DNA of 49,377 bases. It comes from Candidatus Muiribacteriota bacterium (GTDB lineage: Bacteria > Muiribacteriota > DAOVTB01). Within the stretch, counting starts at the first letter, position 1. Each line of letters starts with the position of its first letter. A model generated the notes under the pieces. The model was given only the letters and a program-made list of their open reading frames with translations. It had not been told where the DNA came from and did not search any database. Of the stretch, positions 41,451-49,377 are shown one piece after another. Position numbers and translations under genes: made by a program. The DNA lies in contig DAOVTB010000011.1 in the NCBI GenBank assembly GCA_030633305.1, positions 1 to 49,377 of the forward strand. The letters are read 5' to 3'.

Positions 41451-44400
41451 ATGAGAAAAGTAGTTATTTTAACGTTGTTCATGACTATATGTCTTATTGG
41501 TTCGGGATGCGTACTCGAAAAATGGGTTGGTAAGGATGAAGGCTATTCGCCAACTCCTGTAAGTGAAGTCAGTATTGAGGGAATCGTTAATATTCCTGAT
41601 GATGGTCTTGCTGCAAAAGTTTCTGGAAAATTGATGTTTAAAGTTAAAAGTGGCGTTACTGTTTACCTTCTTGAAGGGAATTTAAGTTACAAAGATCTTC
41701 TGAGTTTTAATTCAAAATTTATAAAATCAACAGTTACAGATAAAAATGGAAAGTACCGTTTTTCCGGGCTTACTTCAGGAAGCACATATCATCTTGTTTT
41801 TGATATAGATAACGATGGAATCATAGATGATGTTCAATCAAATGTTGTGGTTGGATCGGCCATGAATATTGAAACTTTCGTCCGAAAATTGAATCCTGCA
41901 ACAACTAATACTGTTATTCTTGCTCTTTCAAACGGAAGTGAATTCAGTCAGGGGCAAACAATAACAATAAGTTTGAAAGGTTATGTGTCTTCTGAGAAAA
42001 AAGTCCGAGTAGTTATCTGGAATGAAAAAACTACTGGTAAACTTATGTGGGAAAGTCCTGAAAGGACCGTAAATGGAGATGTCAGCGAAAGTTTTAACCA
42101 AACAATCCCATTGACATGGCCTTCCTCTGGTTCTCAATCTGGAGCTGATTACAAGATTTTTGCAATGATAGATGATGATTTTTTCACCAGTAGTGAATTT
42201 ATATTAGCTGGAACACTCGAGGGAGATTCAACTGCTCCTGTAGTTGCAGTAACAACATTTACATTTGGAATAGTTAATTCAACAAGTGCGATTTTGAACT
42301 GGACAAAGGCGTCTGACGAATCAAGTGATGTGACCAATCTCCAGTATCAGGTGTTTTCATCGACTTCGAACAACATTGATACAATTGAAAATATCGAAAA
42401 AAATGGAACAAAACTGGGGATTTATACAAAAGATATTGCAACATTGACTATTGCTGACCTATCTCCGGATACAACATATTATTTCAATGTAATTGTAATG
42501 GATGAAGCTGGTAATAAGACTGCATATACATCTGGATCAACGAAAACTGCAACTTCGGCTGTTCCGGTTATCAGTTCATGTACTCTTGCTGGAAATAACT
42601 CCTATATTGATGTTGTTTTTAACAAAGCTCTATACAATACTTCAGTCGCAACAGGTGCTCTTGAAGTAACTGATTTTACAATGACTTTTGTTCAGAATGG
42701 AGATCTTATAACCAATGTAGCAATAAGTTCTATAAAGAAAGATGATAATATAATTGAAGGATCAGCTTTAGCTCTAAGTGGAGGAGAATCCACGATACGT
42801 TTTTTTCTTGATATAACAAATCAACCATCAAATGGTTTGGCTACAGTTGAAATCAAACCTGTTGATTCGACTTCTATTTATGATGTAGATGGAGTTGGAA
42901 TGCTTGATACTCAAACAACAGGTGCCAATTTAATGAATGATAATGCTATTTTTGGAATTGTAAGCGGAACTCTGGATTCTGATAATACCTACATTGAACT
43001 TGATCTAACTGAAGGTGGCTACAATACAAATGCTGGTGGAGCAATTGAATTAAATGACTTCACTATTTCCTTTGTTAAGGGAAGTGATGTTGTTACTGGT
43101 GTAGCGGTTTTATCGGTAAAAGATAAAGATGGAAATGCATTGGCAGGTGGTGAAACAACAATCAAGGTATTTCTAAATATTACAGGAGGTCCTTCAAATG
43201 GAAATGGAACAATTGAGGTAAAACCGTTTGATAATAGTTCAATATATACATTTGGTGGAAGTGTAATGGCGATTTCCAAGACCACAGGGATCAAAACTTT
43301 GAATGATCTTAAGACTCCACTTATATCAAGTGGCACAATTTCGTCAGATAATAGCTACATTGATATTGTACTGGATGAAGCATGCTACAATACAGATGGT
43401 GAAAGTGGAGCTCTTGAAGCAAGTGATTTTGACTTGGCATTTCTTCAGGTGGGAGATGATGTAACCAATGTTGAAATAAGATCAATTAAACAGAACGATA
43501 GCGCTGTTGAAGGATCAGCAACTGCGCTTCTTGGCAGTGAAACAACAATCAGAGCATTTTTGACAGTTACAACTGGTCCCTCCTCTGGTCATGCGACAAT
43601 TGAGATAACGCCTAAGGATGGAACATCGATTTATGATGCTGCTGGAAATGCAATGGCTATAACTCAAACTACTTCGGCTCAGCCTTTAAAAGATCTAAAA
43701 ACTCCGCTTATTATTTCAAGCGGTACTGTCTCTGATGCTAACACTTATGTTGACATTATTTTTAGTGAAGGTGGTTTTAATGCAAGTGGTGGAGCACTGG
43801 AAGTTGATGATTTTTCTCTTACATTTGTTCAAGGTGATGATGATGTTACAAATGTAATGGTTTTGTCTGTTGTAAATAAGGAAAATGGAGATGCATTGGT
43901 AGGTGGTGAATCGGCAGTCAGAGTATTTTTAGCGGTTACAGATGGTCCTTCTACGGGTGATGGAACAATTGAGATTAAACCTGTTGACGGATCTTCAATC
44001 TATGACACTGTCGGAAATGTGATGGAAGCGACGCAGTCGACTGGAGTGAAATACTTGAAAGATCTTAAACTTGCTACAATTACAAGCGCTTCTGTAGCAG
44101 TAGATAACAGTTACATTGATATTATATTTTCAGAAGGAATTTTTGGTGATATCAATCAGAGTACAGCTATAAATAGTCTTGATTTTCTTATAACTCATAA
44201 CTTGATTGGAGATAATGTTACAGATGTTACAATTAGTTCTGCAAAACAGAATGACAAGACTGTTGAAGGGGAAGCAGCAGATTTAATTGGTGGCGAGTCT
44301 GTTATTAGAGTTTTTTTAACAATCGACAATCCTCCATCTAATGGATCAGGTAAATTTGAAATAAAGCCTGCAAACGGTACATCTATTTATGATAGTGGTG

Positions 44401-45269
44401 GAAATGCAACACTGGCAACTGAAACAACAGGCGAAAAAACGTTTACTGTAACAGAAGGAGCAAATATTACTTCAGGAATACTAGCTTTGGATAACTCATT
44501 TATAGTAATAACATTTGACGATGCCGTATATAATACAAACGGTGGAGCTGGAGCTCTGGAATCAGGTGATTTTGGAATTACTTTTACTCAGGGTGATGGT
44601 TCTGCTACAAATGTTGCTATTGTAAGTGTTTCTCAAGAGGATGAGACCGTACTGGAAGGAGGAGAAACCAAGATCAGAGTGAATCTTACAGTTACCGGAA
44701 CTCCAAATGCTGTTGAAACCATTAATATAAAACCTGCTGACGGAAGTTCGATATACAACGCTGCGGGAAATCCTGCTGCTATAACTGAAACTACAGGTGA
44801 TCTGACTTTAAATGATCCTGGTTTTGAAGGATATGCTGGTGTTAGTTACTCACCTTGGACTGAAATAGAAACATCTGGGGATGTTGTAGTAGATACAGTG
44901 ATTGTTAGAAGTGGTTCGCAAAGCTGTCGTTTACAAAATCCTACGGGCGGATATGATAGAGGAATGAAGTCAATCAAGATTCCGATTCTGGGAAATCAAT
45001 CCTATACGTATTCAGTATGGGGATATGCTAATGATGAAGGAGGTAGTGCTGCTGATTTAAAAATCAGTTTTAGATTAGAATATAGTAATTCCGATGGTAC
45101 ATCCCAAACGGGTGCATCGTTTGTATCATTTGCAACTTGGAAAGAGTTTACATGGACTAAGGATTCACCGGCAGACGCGACTTGGGTTGAGATATCCATT
45201 CGCGCAAAAGAAACTACTACTAAAGATCAAGATATTATTATTGATGATGTAGCGATCACTAAAAATTGA
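41451..45269 (+). CDS. Large surface lipoprotein with six Ig-like repeats
   Basis: A 1,272-residue lipoprotein: MRKVVILTLFMTICLIGSGC places the lipidated Cys at residue 20. Order: a carboxypeptidase-regulatory-like stretch (GKYRFSGLTSGSTYHLVFDI), a fibronectin type III domain about 265-370 (LTIADLSPDTTYYFNVIVMD), six related repeats of about 100-130 residues between 371 and 1115 (each with a [ND]-[NT]-[ST]-[YF]-[IV] strand, an E-x-x-D-F strand and a GTIEIKP.DGSSIYD-like end; Big_5/SbsA-Ig-like), and a C-terminal CBM4_9-type carbohydrate-binding domain from about 1120 (DPGFEGY, WKEFTWTKDSPADATWVEIS, IIIDDVAI). It is probably a cell-surface adhesin or glucan-binding protein. It converges with the next gene, only two bases apart, without a terminator between. 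Confidence 0.88.
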   Translation: MRKVVILTLFMTICLIGSGCVLEKWVGKDEGYSPTPVSEVSIEGIVNIPDDGLAAKVSGKLMFKVKSGVTVYLLEGNLSYKDLLSFNSKFIKSTVTDKNGKYRFSGLTSGSTYHLVFDIDNDGIIDDVQSNVVVGSAMNIETFVRKLNPATTNTVILALSNGSEFSQGQTITISLKGYVSSEKKVRVVIWNEKTTGKLMWESPERTVNGDVSESFNQTIPLTWPSSGSQSGADYKIFAMIDDDFFTSSEFILAGTLEGDSTAPVVAVTTFTFGIVNSTSAILNWTKASDESSDVTNLQYQVFSSTSNNIDTIENIEKNGTKLGIYTKDIATLTIADLSPDTTYYFNVIVMDEAGNKTAYTSGSTKTATSAVPVISSCTLAGNNSYIDVVFNKALYNTSVATGALEVTDFTMTFVQNGDLITNVAISSIKKDDNIIEGSALALSGGESTIRFFLDITNQPSNGLATVEIKPVDSTSIYDVDGVGMLDTQTTGANLMNDNAIFGIVSGTLDSDNTYIELDLTEGGYNTNAGGAIELNDFTISFVKGSDVVTGVAVLSVKDKDGNALAGGETTIKVFLNITGGPSNGNGTIEVKPFDNSSIYTFGGSVMAISKTTGIKTLNDLKTPLISSGTISSDNSYIDIVLDEACYNTDGESGALEASDFDLAFLQVGDDVTNVEIRSIKQNDSAVEGSATALLGSETTIRAFLTVTTGPSSGHATIEITPKDGTSIYDAAGNAMAITQTTSAQPLKDLKTPLIISSGTVSDANTYVDIIFSEGGFNASGGALEVDDFSLTFVQGDDDVTNVMVLSVVNKENGDALVGGESAVRVFLAVTDGPSTGDGTIEIKPVDGSSIYDTVGNVMEATQSTGVKYLKDLKLATITSASVAVDNSYIDIIFSEGIFGDINQSTAINSLDFLITHNLIGDNVTDVTISSAKQNDKTVEGEAADLIGGESVIRVFLTIDNPPSNGSGKFEIKPANGTSIYDSGGNATLATETTGEKTFTVTEGANITSGILALDNSFIVITFDDAVYNTNGGAGALESGDFGITFTQGDGSATNVAIVSVSQEDETVLEGGETKIRVNLTVTGTPNAVETINIKPADGSSIYNAAGNPAAITETTGDLTLNDPGFEGYAGVSYSPWTEIETSGDVVVDTVIVRSGSQSCRLQNPTGGYDRGMKSIKIPILGNQSYTYSVWGYANDEGGSAADLKISFRLEYSNSDGTSQTGASFVSFATWKEFTWTKDSPADATWVEISIRAKETTTKDQDIIIDDVAITKN

Positions 45270-45271
45270 TT

Positions 45272-46777
45272 CTATTTACCCCAGGAGCTTCCACCACCAC
45301 GGAAGGATGATGATTTGTAGCCTCCGTAACTGCTTCCAGAGCTGCTACTGTATCCACCGCTGTTATAGCTATTATAACTGCTGGCATAACGATTTATGTA
45401 TCGCGGACTTCTTTTGAATCGAATCTGATTCCTTTTTGAACGTGTCAGAAATCGATCCTGTTCGGAATCAAAGCTGGAATTGTTATAGCCTTCTGGAATT
45501 TCAACTCTACTTCCATAAATTTTATTGGCAATATCGCATCCCAGTACAATGATTACAGTATTTTCTGAAGCAGCGATCTTTACTTTCTTTTTGAATTTTT
45601 CCTTTTCCTTGATAACCACAGTAGCATTTTTAAAAATAATGACTTTATCACCATTATATAAAGTCTCAGGTTTAAAAAGCGGTAGGCATTTATTAATAAG
45701 ATTTTTTGCAACTGCATCATGATAGAATTGACTGGAGTATATAATGCAGGATTGATCTTTAATCTTAACTTCACCGCAAAAATCAAAAGTATCAGAAATG
45801 TATTGTACTACATTATTATTTTTTTTAGCGTTAGTTTTTTCAATGAATTTATTTGCTTTTTCCTTTAATTTCTCAATGGGAAATTTCTTAATCAGACCAT
45901 TTTTACTTCTGTCTTTTGGAGCATTAACTACACAATAATAAAGAAAATTTTTGAGGTCACTGGAAGCATCCAGAAATTTCCATTGCTTGATTTTTTTAAG
46001 ACCTGATACATAATATTCCTCAAACGTTTTTACTTTTCGATTTTGACTTTTGATAGCCTCAGGGGAAACGTCTGTAACATTTGTATAACATCCGATATTG
46101 TATAGCATATTTTCAGCAGAGGGATGGCGTATTTCAGTTTTCAAGAATCTGGTCAACATTTCATGACTTTCCTTGTATTTTTCACTATTAAAATGAATTA
46201 CTCCCAACTTGAAATATACGATATTATTTTTTTTATCTTTTGCTTTTTTCGGCTCTTTTTCAATGAATGTTCTAAAATCCTGAAGAGCTTTATCGAATTT
46301 AGACATCCTGAAATTAGCATATCCTTTAATAAGATATGCGTCATATAATGTACTATTTATTTTCAGAGCCTCGTTTGCAAGATTTACAGCTTTTTCAGAT
46401 TGAAGCTGGGCATATGCCAGATCAGCAAGAAACAGTTTATCTTTTGCTTTATCTTCAATTGATTTTGAAGCAGCAATTGAATTATTGATATTAACTGTTA
46501 TTATAACAATTATTACAAATGCTACAATAATTCCTGCTGTAACAACAGGTTTTTCTATTGCTTTTTTAATAATAAACTTTGCTGATTTTTTAATAAATAA
46601 AGTATCTGCTTTAAATAAAATCCTACTATATTTTCTTGCTTCAATTGCTAGATTTATCCTTCTTGGATCATCGACTTTCTTCTTTTCCTCATGATAGAAA
46701 ACTTTTAAATGTGTACTTAACCTGTAGAGTAAAAACAGAGCATATATTACTATAAAATAAAAGATGAAGCTAAACAT
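45272..46777 (-). CDS. TPR membrane protein with Gly/Ser/Tyr-rich tail
   Basis: A 501-residue protein with an N-terminal hydrophobic segment (1-22) and a second one at about 78-96 (VVTAGIIVAFVIIVIITVNI), then TPR-like helices (about 115-250: LADLAYAQLQSEKAVNLANE, LIKGYANFRMSKFDKALQDF, YFKLGVIHFNSEKYKESHEM). The last 45 residues are a Ser/Gly/Tyr-rich low-complexity tail (SYNSGGYSSSSGSSYGGYKS) ending SSWGK. Such tails occur on TPM/YgcG-type surface proteins but that domain is not visible here. Probably an inner-membrane scaffold with the TPRs outside. The start ATG has no clear ribosome binding site. Confidence 0.75.
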   Translation of the reverse strand: MFSFIFYFIVIYALFLLYRLSTHLKVFYHEEKKKVDDPRRINLAIEARKYSRILFKADTLFIKKSAKFIIKKAIEKPVVTAGIIVAFVIIVIITVNINNSIAASKSIEDKAKDKLFLADLAYAQLQSEKAVNLANEALKINSTLYDAYLIKGYANFRMSKFDKALQDFRTFIEKEPKKAKDKKNNIVYFKLGVIHFNSEKYKESHEMLTRFLKTEIRHPSAENMLYNIGCYTNVTDVSPEAIKSQNRKVKTFEEYYVSGLKKIKQWKFLDASSDLKNFLYYCVVNAPKDRSKNGLIKKFPIEKLKEKANKFIEKTNAKKNNNVVQYISDTFDFCGEVKIKDQSCIIYSSQFYHDAVAKNLINKCLPLFKPETLYNGDKVIIFKNATVVIKEKEKFKKKVKIAASENTVIIVLGCDIANKIYGSRVEIPEGYNNSSFDSEQDRFLTRSKRNQIRFKRSPRYINRYASSYNSYNSGGYSSSSGSSYGGYKSSSFRGGGSSWGK

Positions 46778-46865
46778 ATTGTAATTATATCATAATTTTA
46801 TCTTTTAATTTCCTTTGCGTACATAAGTGTATGAAAGTTTTGCGTGAAAGATTCTTTTGTGTAGG

Positions 46866-46894
46866 TTGCTTTTTTTTTCTGTATTTTCTATAAT
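46866..46894 (+). promoter_or_regulatory. Promoter of the S9 peptidase gene
   Basis: TTGCTT (46866-46871), 17 bp, TATAAT (46889-46894), about 46 bp before the ATG. Confidence 0.55.
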
Positions 46895-46940
46895 CGAATC
46901 AATTATAAAAAATATAAAAAAACAGGAGAATTGAGAAAAA

Positions 46941-48944
46941 ATGAAAAAAAAGAGAGCAAGAAATATAACTGCTGAAGACCTATATGAATTTAAAATATTA
47001 AGTTCCTGTGAATTATCTCCAGACGGAAAAACGGTGGCCTACAGCGTAAATCGGGTTGAAAAAAAGACGGAAGAAAAATATTGTAATGTATGGATTACTG
47101 ATGTACGTTCTTCAAGGACATTTCAGTTTACACATGGTGAGCATATAGATTGTAATCCGGTTTGGTCTCCAGATGGAAAATATATCGCTTTTGTTTCAAA
47201 TCGAAAAGATGAAGATCAGTTTCAACTTTATATAATCCCATTTAGGGGTGGAGAAGCTCATCCGGTTACAGAGCTTAAAGGATTATTTGGTGGTCTGGTC
47301 TGGTCTCCAGATTCAAAAAAGATCATGTTCCAGTTTCAAAAAACTGATAAACATATTATTGAAATGGAAAAAGATGAAGAGGCAAAAAAACTTGGAATTG
47401 TTGAAAGACATGTAAAACGAGTCTTTTTTAAGGAAGATGGTTGTGGCTATAATCCAGAAGAAAGATGGCATATCTGGACTACTGGCTTAAACAGCCTTAA
47501 ATCAAAACAGATAACAAAGGATAATAGATTTGAAGAGGGATTTCCTGTTTGGTCACCTGATGGAAAGGAAATAGCTTTCCTTTCAAATCGTACAGATGAT
47601 CCAGATATGAAGCCTTATGATGAAGGAGTTTTTACAATTCCAGCATCAGGTGGAGAGATAAAACAGCTTAAAACTCCACGTGGAATGAAGATGTTTCTAT
47701 CATATTCTCCAGATGGTAAAAACATTGCATATTATGGTGCTAATGGCGTCGACAGATGGTGGTTCGACATGAATCTCTGGAAGATCCAGCTTTCTAAAAA
47801 GGGAAAAACAATAAATTTAACTAAAGACTATGATTTCAATATTGACAGTTTGACTTGTGCAGATATGAGTGATGCTGAAATGACTCCTCCAGTATGGTCA
47901 AATGATTCAAGCCAAATTTATTTTCAGGTTTCAAAATTAGGTCGTGTTAAATTGAAAAAATTAGATGTATCCACTAAAAAAATTGTAGATCTTATAGATG
48001 AAGAAGCTGTTGTTGGAAAATTCAGTTTGGATGAATCTGAAAATCATCTGGCATATTACAGAGGAACTCAGTTTGATCCTACACAGATATGGATAATGAA
48101 TATGAAAACTGGCTCAAAAAAGCAATTGACAGATCTTAATAAGAAATTATTCTTGCAACTTCGGAGTTGTACCATAGAGGAAGTGTGGATTAAAAGTCGT
48201 GATAAAACAGATATTCAGGGATGGATTTTAAAACCACCCGGATTTAAAAAAGATAAAAAATATCCGTCAATATTACAAATACATGGTGGACCACATATGC
48301 AGTTTGGATTTCATTATATGCAGGAATTTTTCTATCTTGCCTCAAAAGGTTATGTAGTTTATTACTGTAATCCTAGAGGAAGCGATGGATATGGTGAAGA
48401 ATTTAAAAAATCCATAGAGAATAAAACTGGAACAGTCGATTATACCGATGTGATGGATTGGGCGAATTATGTTTGTAAAAAACCATATATCGATAAAAAA
48501 AGACGTGGTGTAACTGGTGGAAGTTATGGTGGATTCATGACAAACTGGATCATTGGTAAAACAGATGAATTTAAAGCAGCTGTTACACAGCGTTCAGTAA
48601 GTAACAATGTAAGTTTCTGGGGATCTTCTGATTTTAACTGGTCATTCCAATGTGAATATGGTGACAAAACTCCTTGGGAAGATCATGATTCATATTGGAA
48701 TCAATCTCCGATGAAGTACATGGGAAATGCTAAAACTCCAACACTTGTTATTCATAGTGAACATGATTATAGATGTGATATCGAACAGGGAGAACAGGTT
48801 TTCGTTGCATTAAAATACCTTGGTGTTGATACTGAGATGATTCGTTATCCTGATGAATCCCATGGTTTATCAAGAATTGGAAGAACAGATAGAAGAATCA
48901 GCAGGTTGAAACATATTGCAAGGTGGTTTGATAAATACTTATAA
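46941..48944 (+). CDS. S9-family prolyl oligopeptidase / acylaminoacyl peptidase
   Basis: A 667-residue peptidase without a signal peptide, so cytoplasmic. The N-terminal 380 residues are a WD40-like beta-propeller with repeated P-[VE]-W-S-P-D-G-K units (NPVWSPDGKYIAFVSNRKDE, FPVWSPDGKEIAFLSNRTDD). The C-terminal alpha/beta-hydrolase domain has nucleophile Ser528 in GGSYGG, Asp609 in SEHDYRCD and His641 in DESHGLS, all intact. It releases peptides or acyl-amino acids from small substrates. The ATG is preceded by AGGAG at a rather long distance (13 bp). It converges with and overlaps the next gene by 6 bp. Confidence 0.93.
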   Translation: MKKKRARNITAEDLYEFKILSSCELSPDGKTVAYSVNRVEKKTEEKYCNVWITDVRSSRTFQFTHGEHIDCNPVWSPDGKYIAFVSNRKDEDQFQLYIIPFRGGEAHPVTELKGLFGGLVWSPDSKKIMFQFQKTDKHIIEMEKDEEAKKLGIVERHVKRVFFKEDGCGYNPEERWHIWTTGLNSLKSKQITKDNRFEEGFPVWSPDGKEIAFLSNRTDDPDMKPYDEGVFTIPASGGEIKQLKTPRGMKMFLSYSPDGKNIAYYGANGVDRWWFDMNLWKIQLSKKGKTINLTKDYDFNIDSLTCADMSDAEMTPPVWSNDSSQIYFQVSKLGRVKLKKLDVSTKKIVDLIDEEAVVGKFSLDESENHLAYYRGTQFDPTQIWIMNMKTGSKKQLTDLNKKLFLQLRSCTIEEVWIKSRDKTDIQGWILKPPGFKKDKKYPSILQIHGGPHMQFGFHYMQEFFYLASKGYVVYYCNPRGSDGYGEEFKKSIENKTGTVDYTDVMDWANYVCKKPYIDKKRRGVTGGSYGGFMTNWIIGKTDEFKAAVTQRSVSNNVSFWGSSDFNWSFQCEYGDKTPWEDHDSYWNQSPMKYMGNAKTPTLVIHSEHDYRCDIEQGEQVFVALKYLGVDTEMIRYPDESHGLSRIGRTDRRISRLKHIARWFDKYL

Positions 48945-49154
48945 AAATCTTCCAATAATAAGCGGTAAAGCCATTGTTCCAATACCTATTAGAATCATCT
49001 GTAACGGATCTGTGACAACATAAGGGTAAACCATCAGTATTATCCCGGCAATTAAAGGGCCGGGACGATTCTGTTTTTTCCCATACATGAAATAACCCAT
49101 ACCGATCATTCCGAAGAAAAATGCTATTATCAAATAGGTTGGATCCATGCTCAT
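48939..49154 (-). CDS. Small conserved membrane protein
   Basis: A 71-residue protein with three hydrophobic segments: DPTYLIIAFFFGMIGMGYFM, then YGKKQNRPGPLIAGIILMVY, then a final segment from IGIGTMALPLII. The MDPTYLI...GYF.YGKKQ...P..AG..LM.YPY pattern is, from memory, a small conserved membrane protein family found in many Gram-negative bacteria; its function is unknown and database names such as amino acid transport protein are not reliable. Its ATG overlaps the stop of the upstream MscS-type gene (ATGA), so it is co-translated with the channel. It overlaps the S9 peptidase 3' end by 6 bp. Confidence 0.7.
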   Translation of the reverse strand: MSMDPTYLIIAFFFGMIGMGYFMYGKKQNRPGPLIAGIILMVYPYVVTDPLQMILIGIGTMALPLIIGRFL

Positions 49155-49377
49155 ACTTGATTATTTCCAGTATATTCAACGGTTTCACCAAATGTAGTAT
49201 CTGCTTTTATTTCAGCTGGAAGTGCAAGGCATATTCCATGTTTTTGAAATGTTTGAAGTATTTCAATGAAAACTTCCTGCCTGACATTTAAGTAATCACG
49301 CCATACTGTTGTTGCAGCAAAGTAATAAATCATGATGTTATGAGAGTACTCATCAATATTATTGTAGAAAATATAAT
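49151..49377 (-). CDS. MscS-family mechanosensitive channel, C-terminal part (cut by window)
   Basis: Only the last 75 or so residues are in the window; the frame is open to the right edge. The segment IMIYYFAATTVWRDYLNVRQ then EVFIEILQTFQKHGICLALP matches the C-terminal alpha/beta domain of MscS-type channels (I-x-[IV]-x-[YF]-F-x-x-T-T-x-W-x-x-[YF]-L-x-x-[RK], then a helix and G-I-x-[FL]-[AP]-x-P). Such channels release solutes under hypo-osmotic shock. An internal ATG at 49331-49333 gives a spurious 60-residue product. The gene is coupled to the small membrane protein by an ATGA overlap. Confidence 0.8.
   Translation of the reverse strand, partial: YIFYNNIDEYSHNIMIYYFAATTVWRDYLNVRQEVFIEILQTFQKHGICLALPAEIKADTTFGETVEYTGNNQV

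Noticed and set aside
1-49377. CRISPR arrays, tRNA or rRNA genes, intact insertion sequences
   Set aside because: No regularly spaced repeats with unique spacers, no rRNA-like segment, no tRNA cloverleaf that I could assemble and no intact transposase.

Overview
The window is AT-rich DNA from an uncharacterised bacterium. Lipoprotein-type and Sec signal peptides, AGGAG-type ribosome binding sites, sigma70-like promoters and many intergenic palindromes point to a Gram-negative, probably anaerobic and uncultivated lineage. I cannot name the taxon from the sequence. No rRNA, tRNA, CRISPR array or intact insertion sequence was seen.

Layout. (1) 1-1550: two small toxin-antitoxin-like pairs, a minimal nucleotidyltransferase with a UPF0158 protein and a MazE/MazF pair with an apparently leaderless promoter; then about 560 bp holding a decayed reading frame and a 98-bp inverted-repeat element. 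(2) 2114-17140: a natural-product operon of glycosyltransferase, MFS exporter, stand-alone condensation-like acyltransferase and a 3,636-residue NRPS. The NRPS reads C-A-PCP-C-A-PCP-C-A-PCP-reductase and ends, unusually, in a cyclic-nucleotide-binding-like (CAP_ED) domain. Two of its modules are a recent in-frame 3,072-bp tandem duplication, and the last adenylation domain carries a threonine code. (3) 17398-21066: exported proteins, ending in a transglutaminase-like protein. (4) 21166-25921: a secreted GlgX-type debranching enzyme, a repeat-rich gap, a CsoR-type copper-sensor homologue with its operator, a DUF3147 membrane protein, a YhcH-family protein and a SUKH protein. (5) 25994-28888: a secreted phospholipase D-like protein and a sugar-transfer-type ATP-grasp protein, divergent from overlapping promoters.

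(6) 28862-37388, minus strand: a type II fatty-acid or polyketide-like set. It has a nitroreductase, an ACP with a C-terminal extension, a ketoreductase, two hotdog dehydratases, an active ketosynthase, a ketosynthase-like partner lacking the catalytic triad, and two adjacent radical SAM enzymes resembling the Tes/MJ0619 (tetraether / membrane-spanning lipid synthase) family. The set looks self-contained for building an unusual acyl chain, with radical chemistry on carrier-bound or lipid-bound chains. This and the NRPS-CAP_ED fusion are the strongest candidates for undescribed biology.

(7) 37690-49377: exported or envelope proteins (a DUF3108-like protein, a coiled-coil protein, a 1,272-residue repeat lipoprotein, a TPR membrane protein), an S9 prolyl-oligopeptidase-family peptidase, a small membrane protein and the C-terminal end of an MscS-type channel cut by the window edge.

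Several intergenic repeat families recur (CTCTGCG/CTCAGCG units, TTCTTCGTG units, a CTGTCCCTACATTATTTT hairpin, other palindromes). Some run into gene ends and supply the last codons of neighbouring genes.
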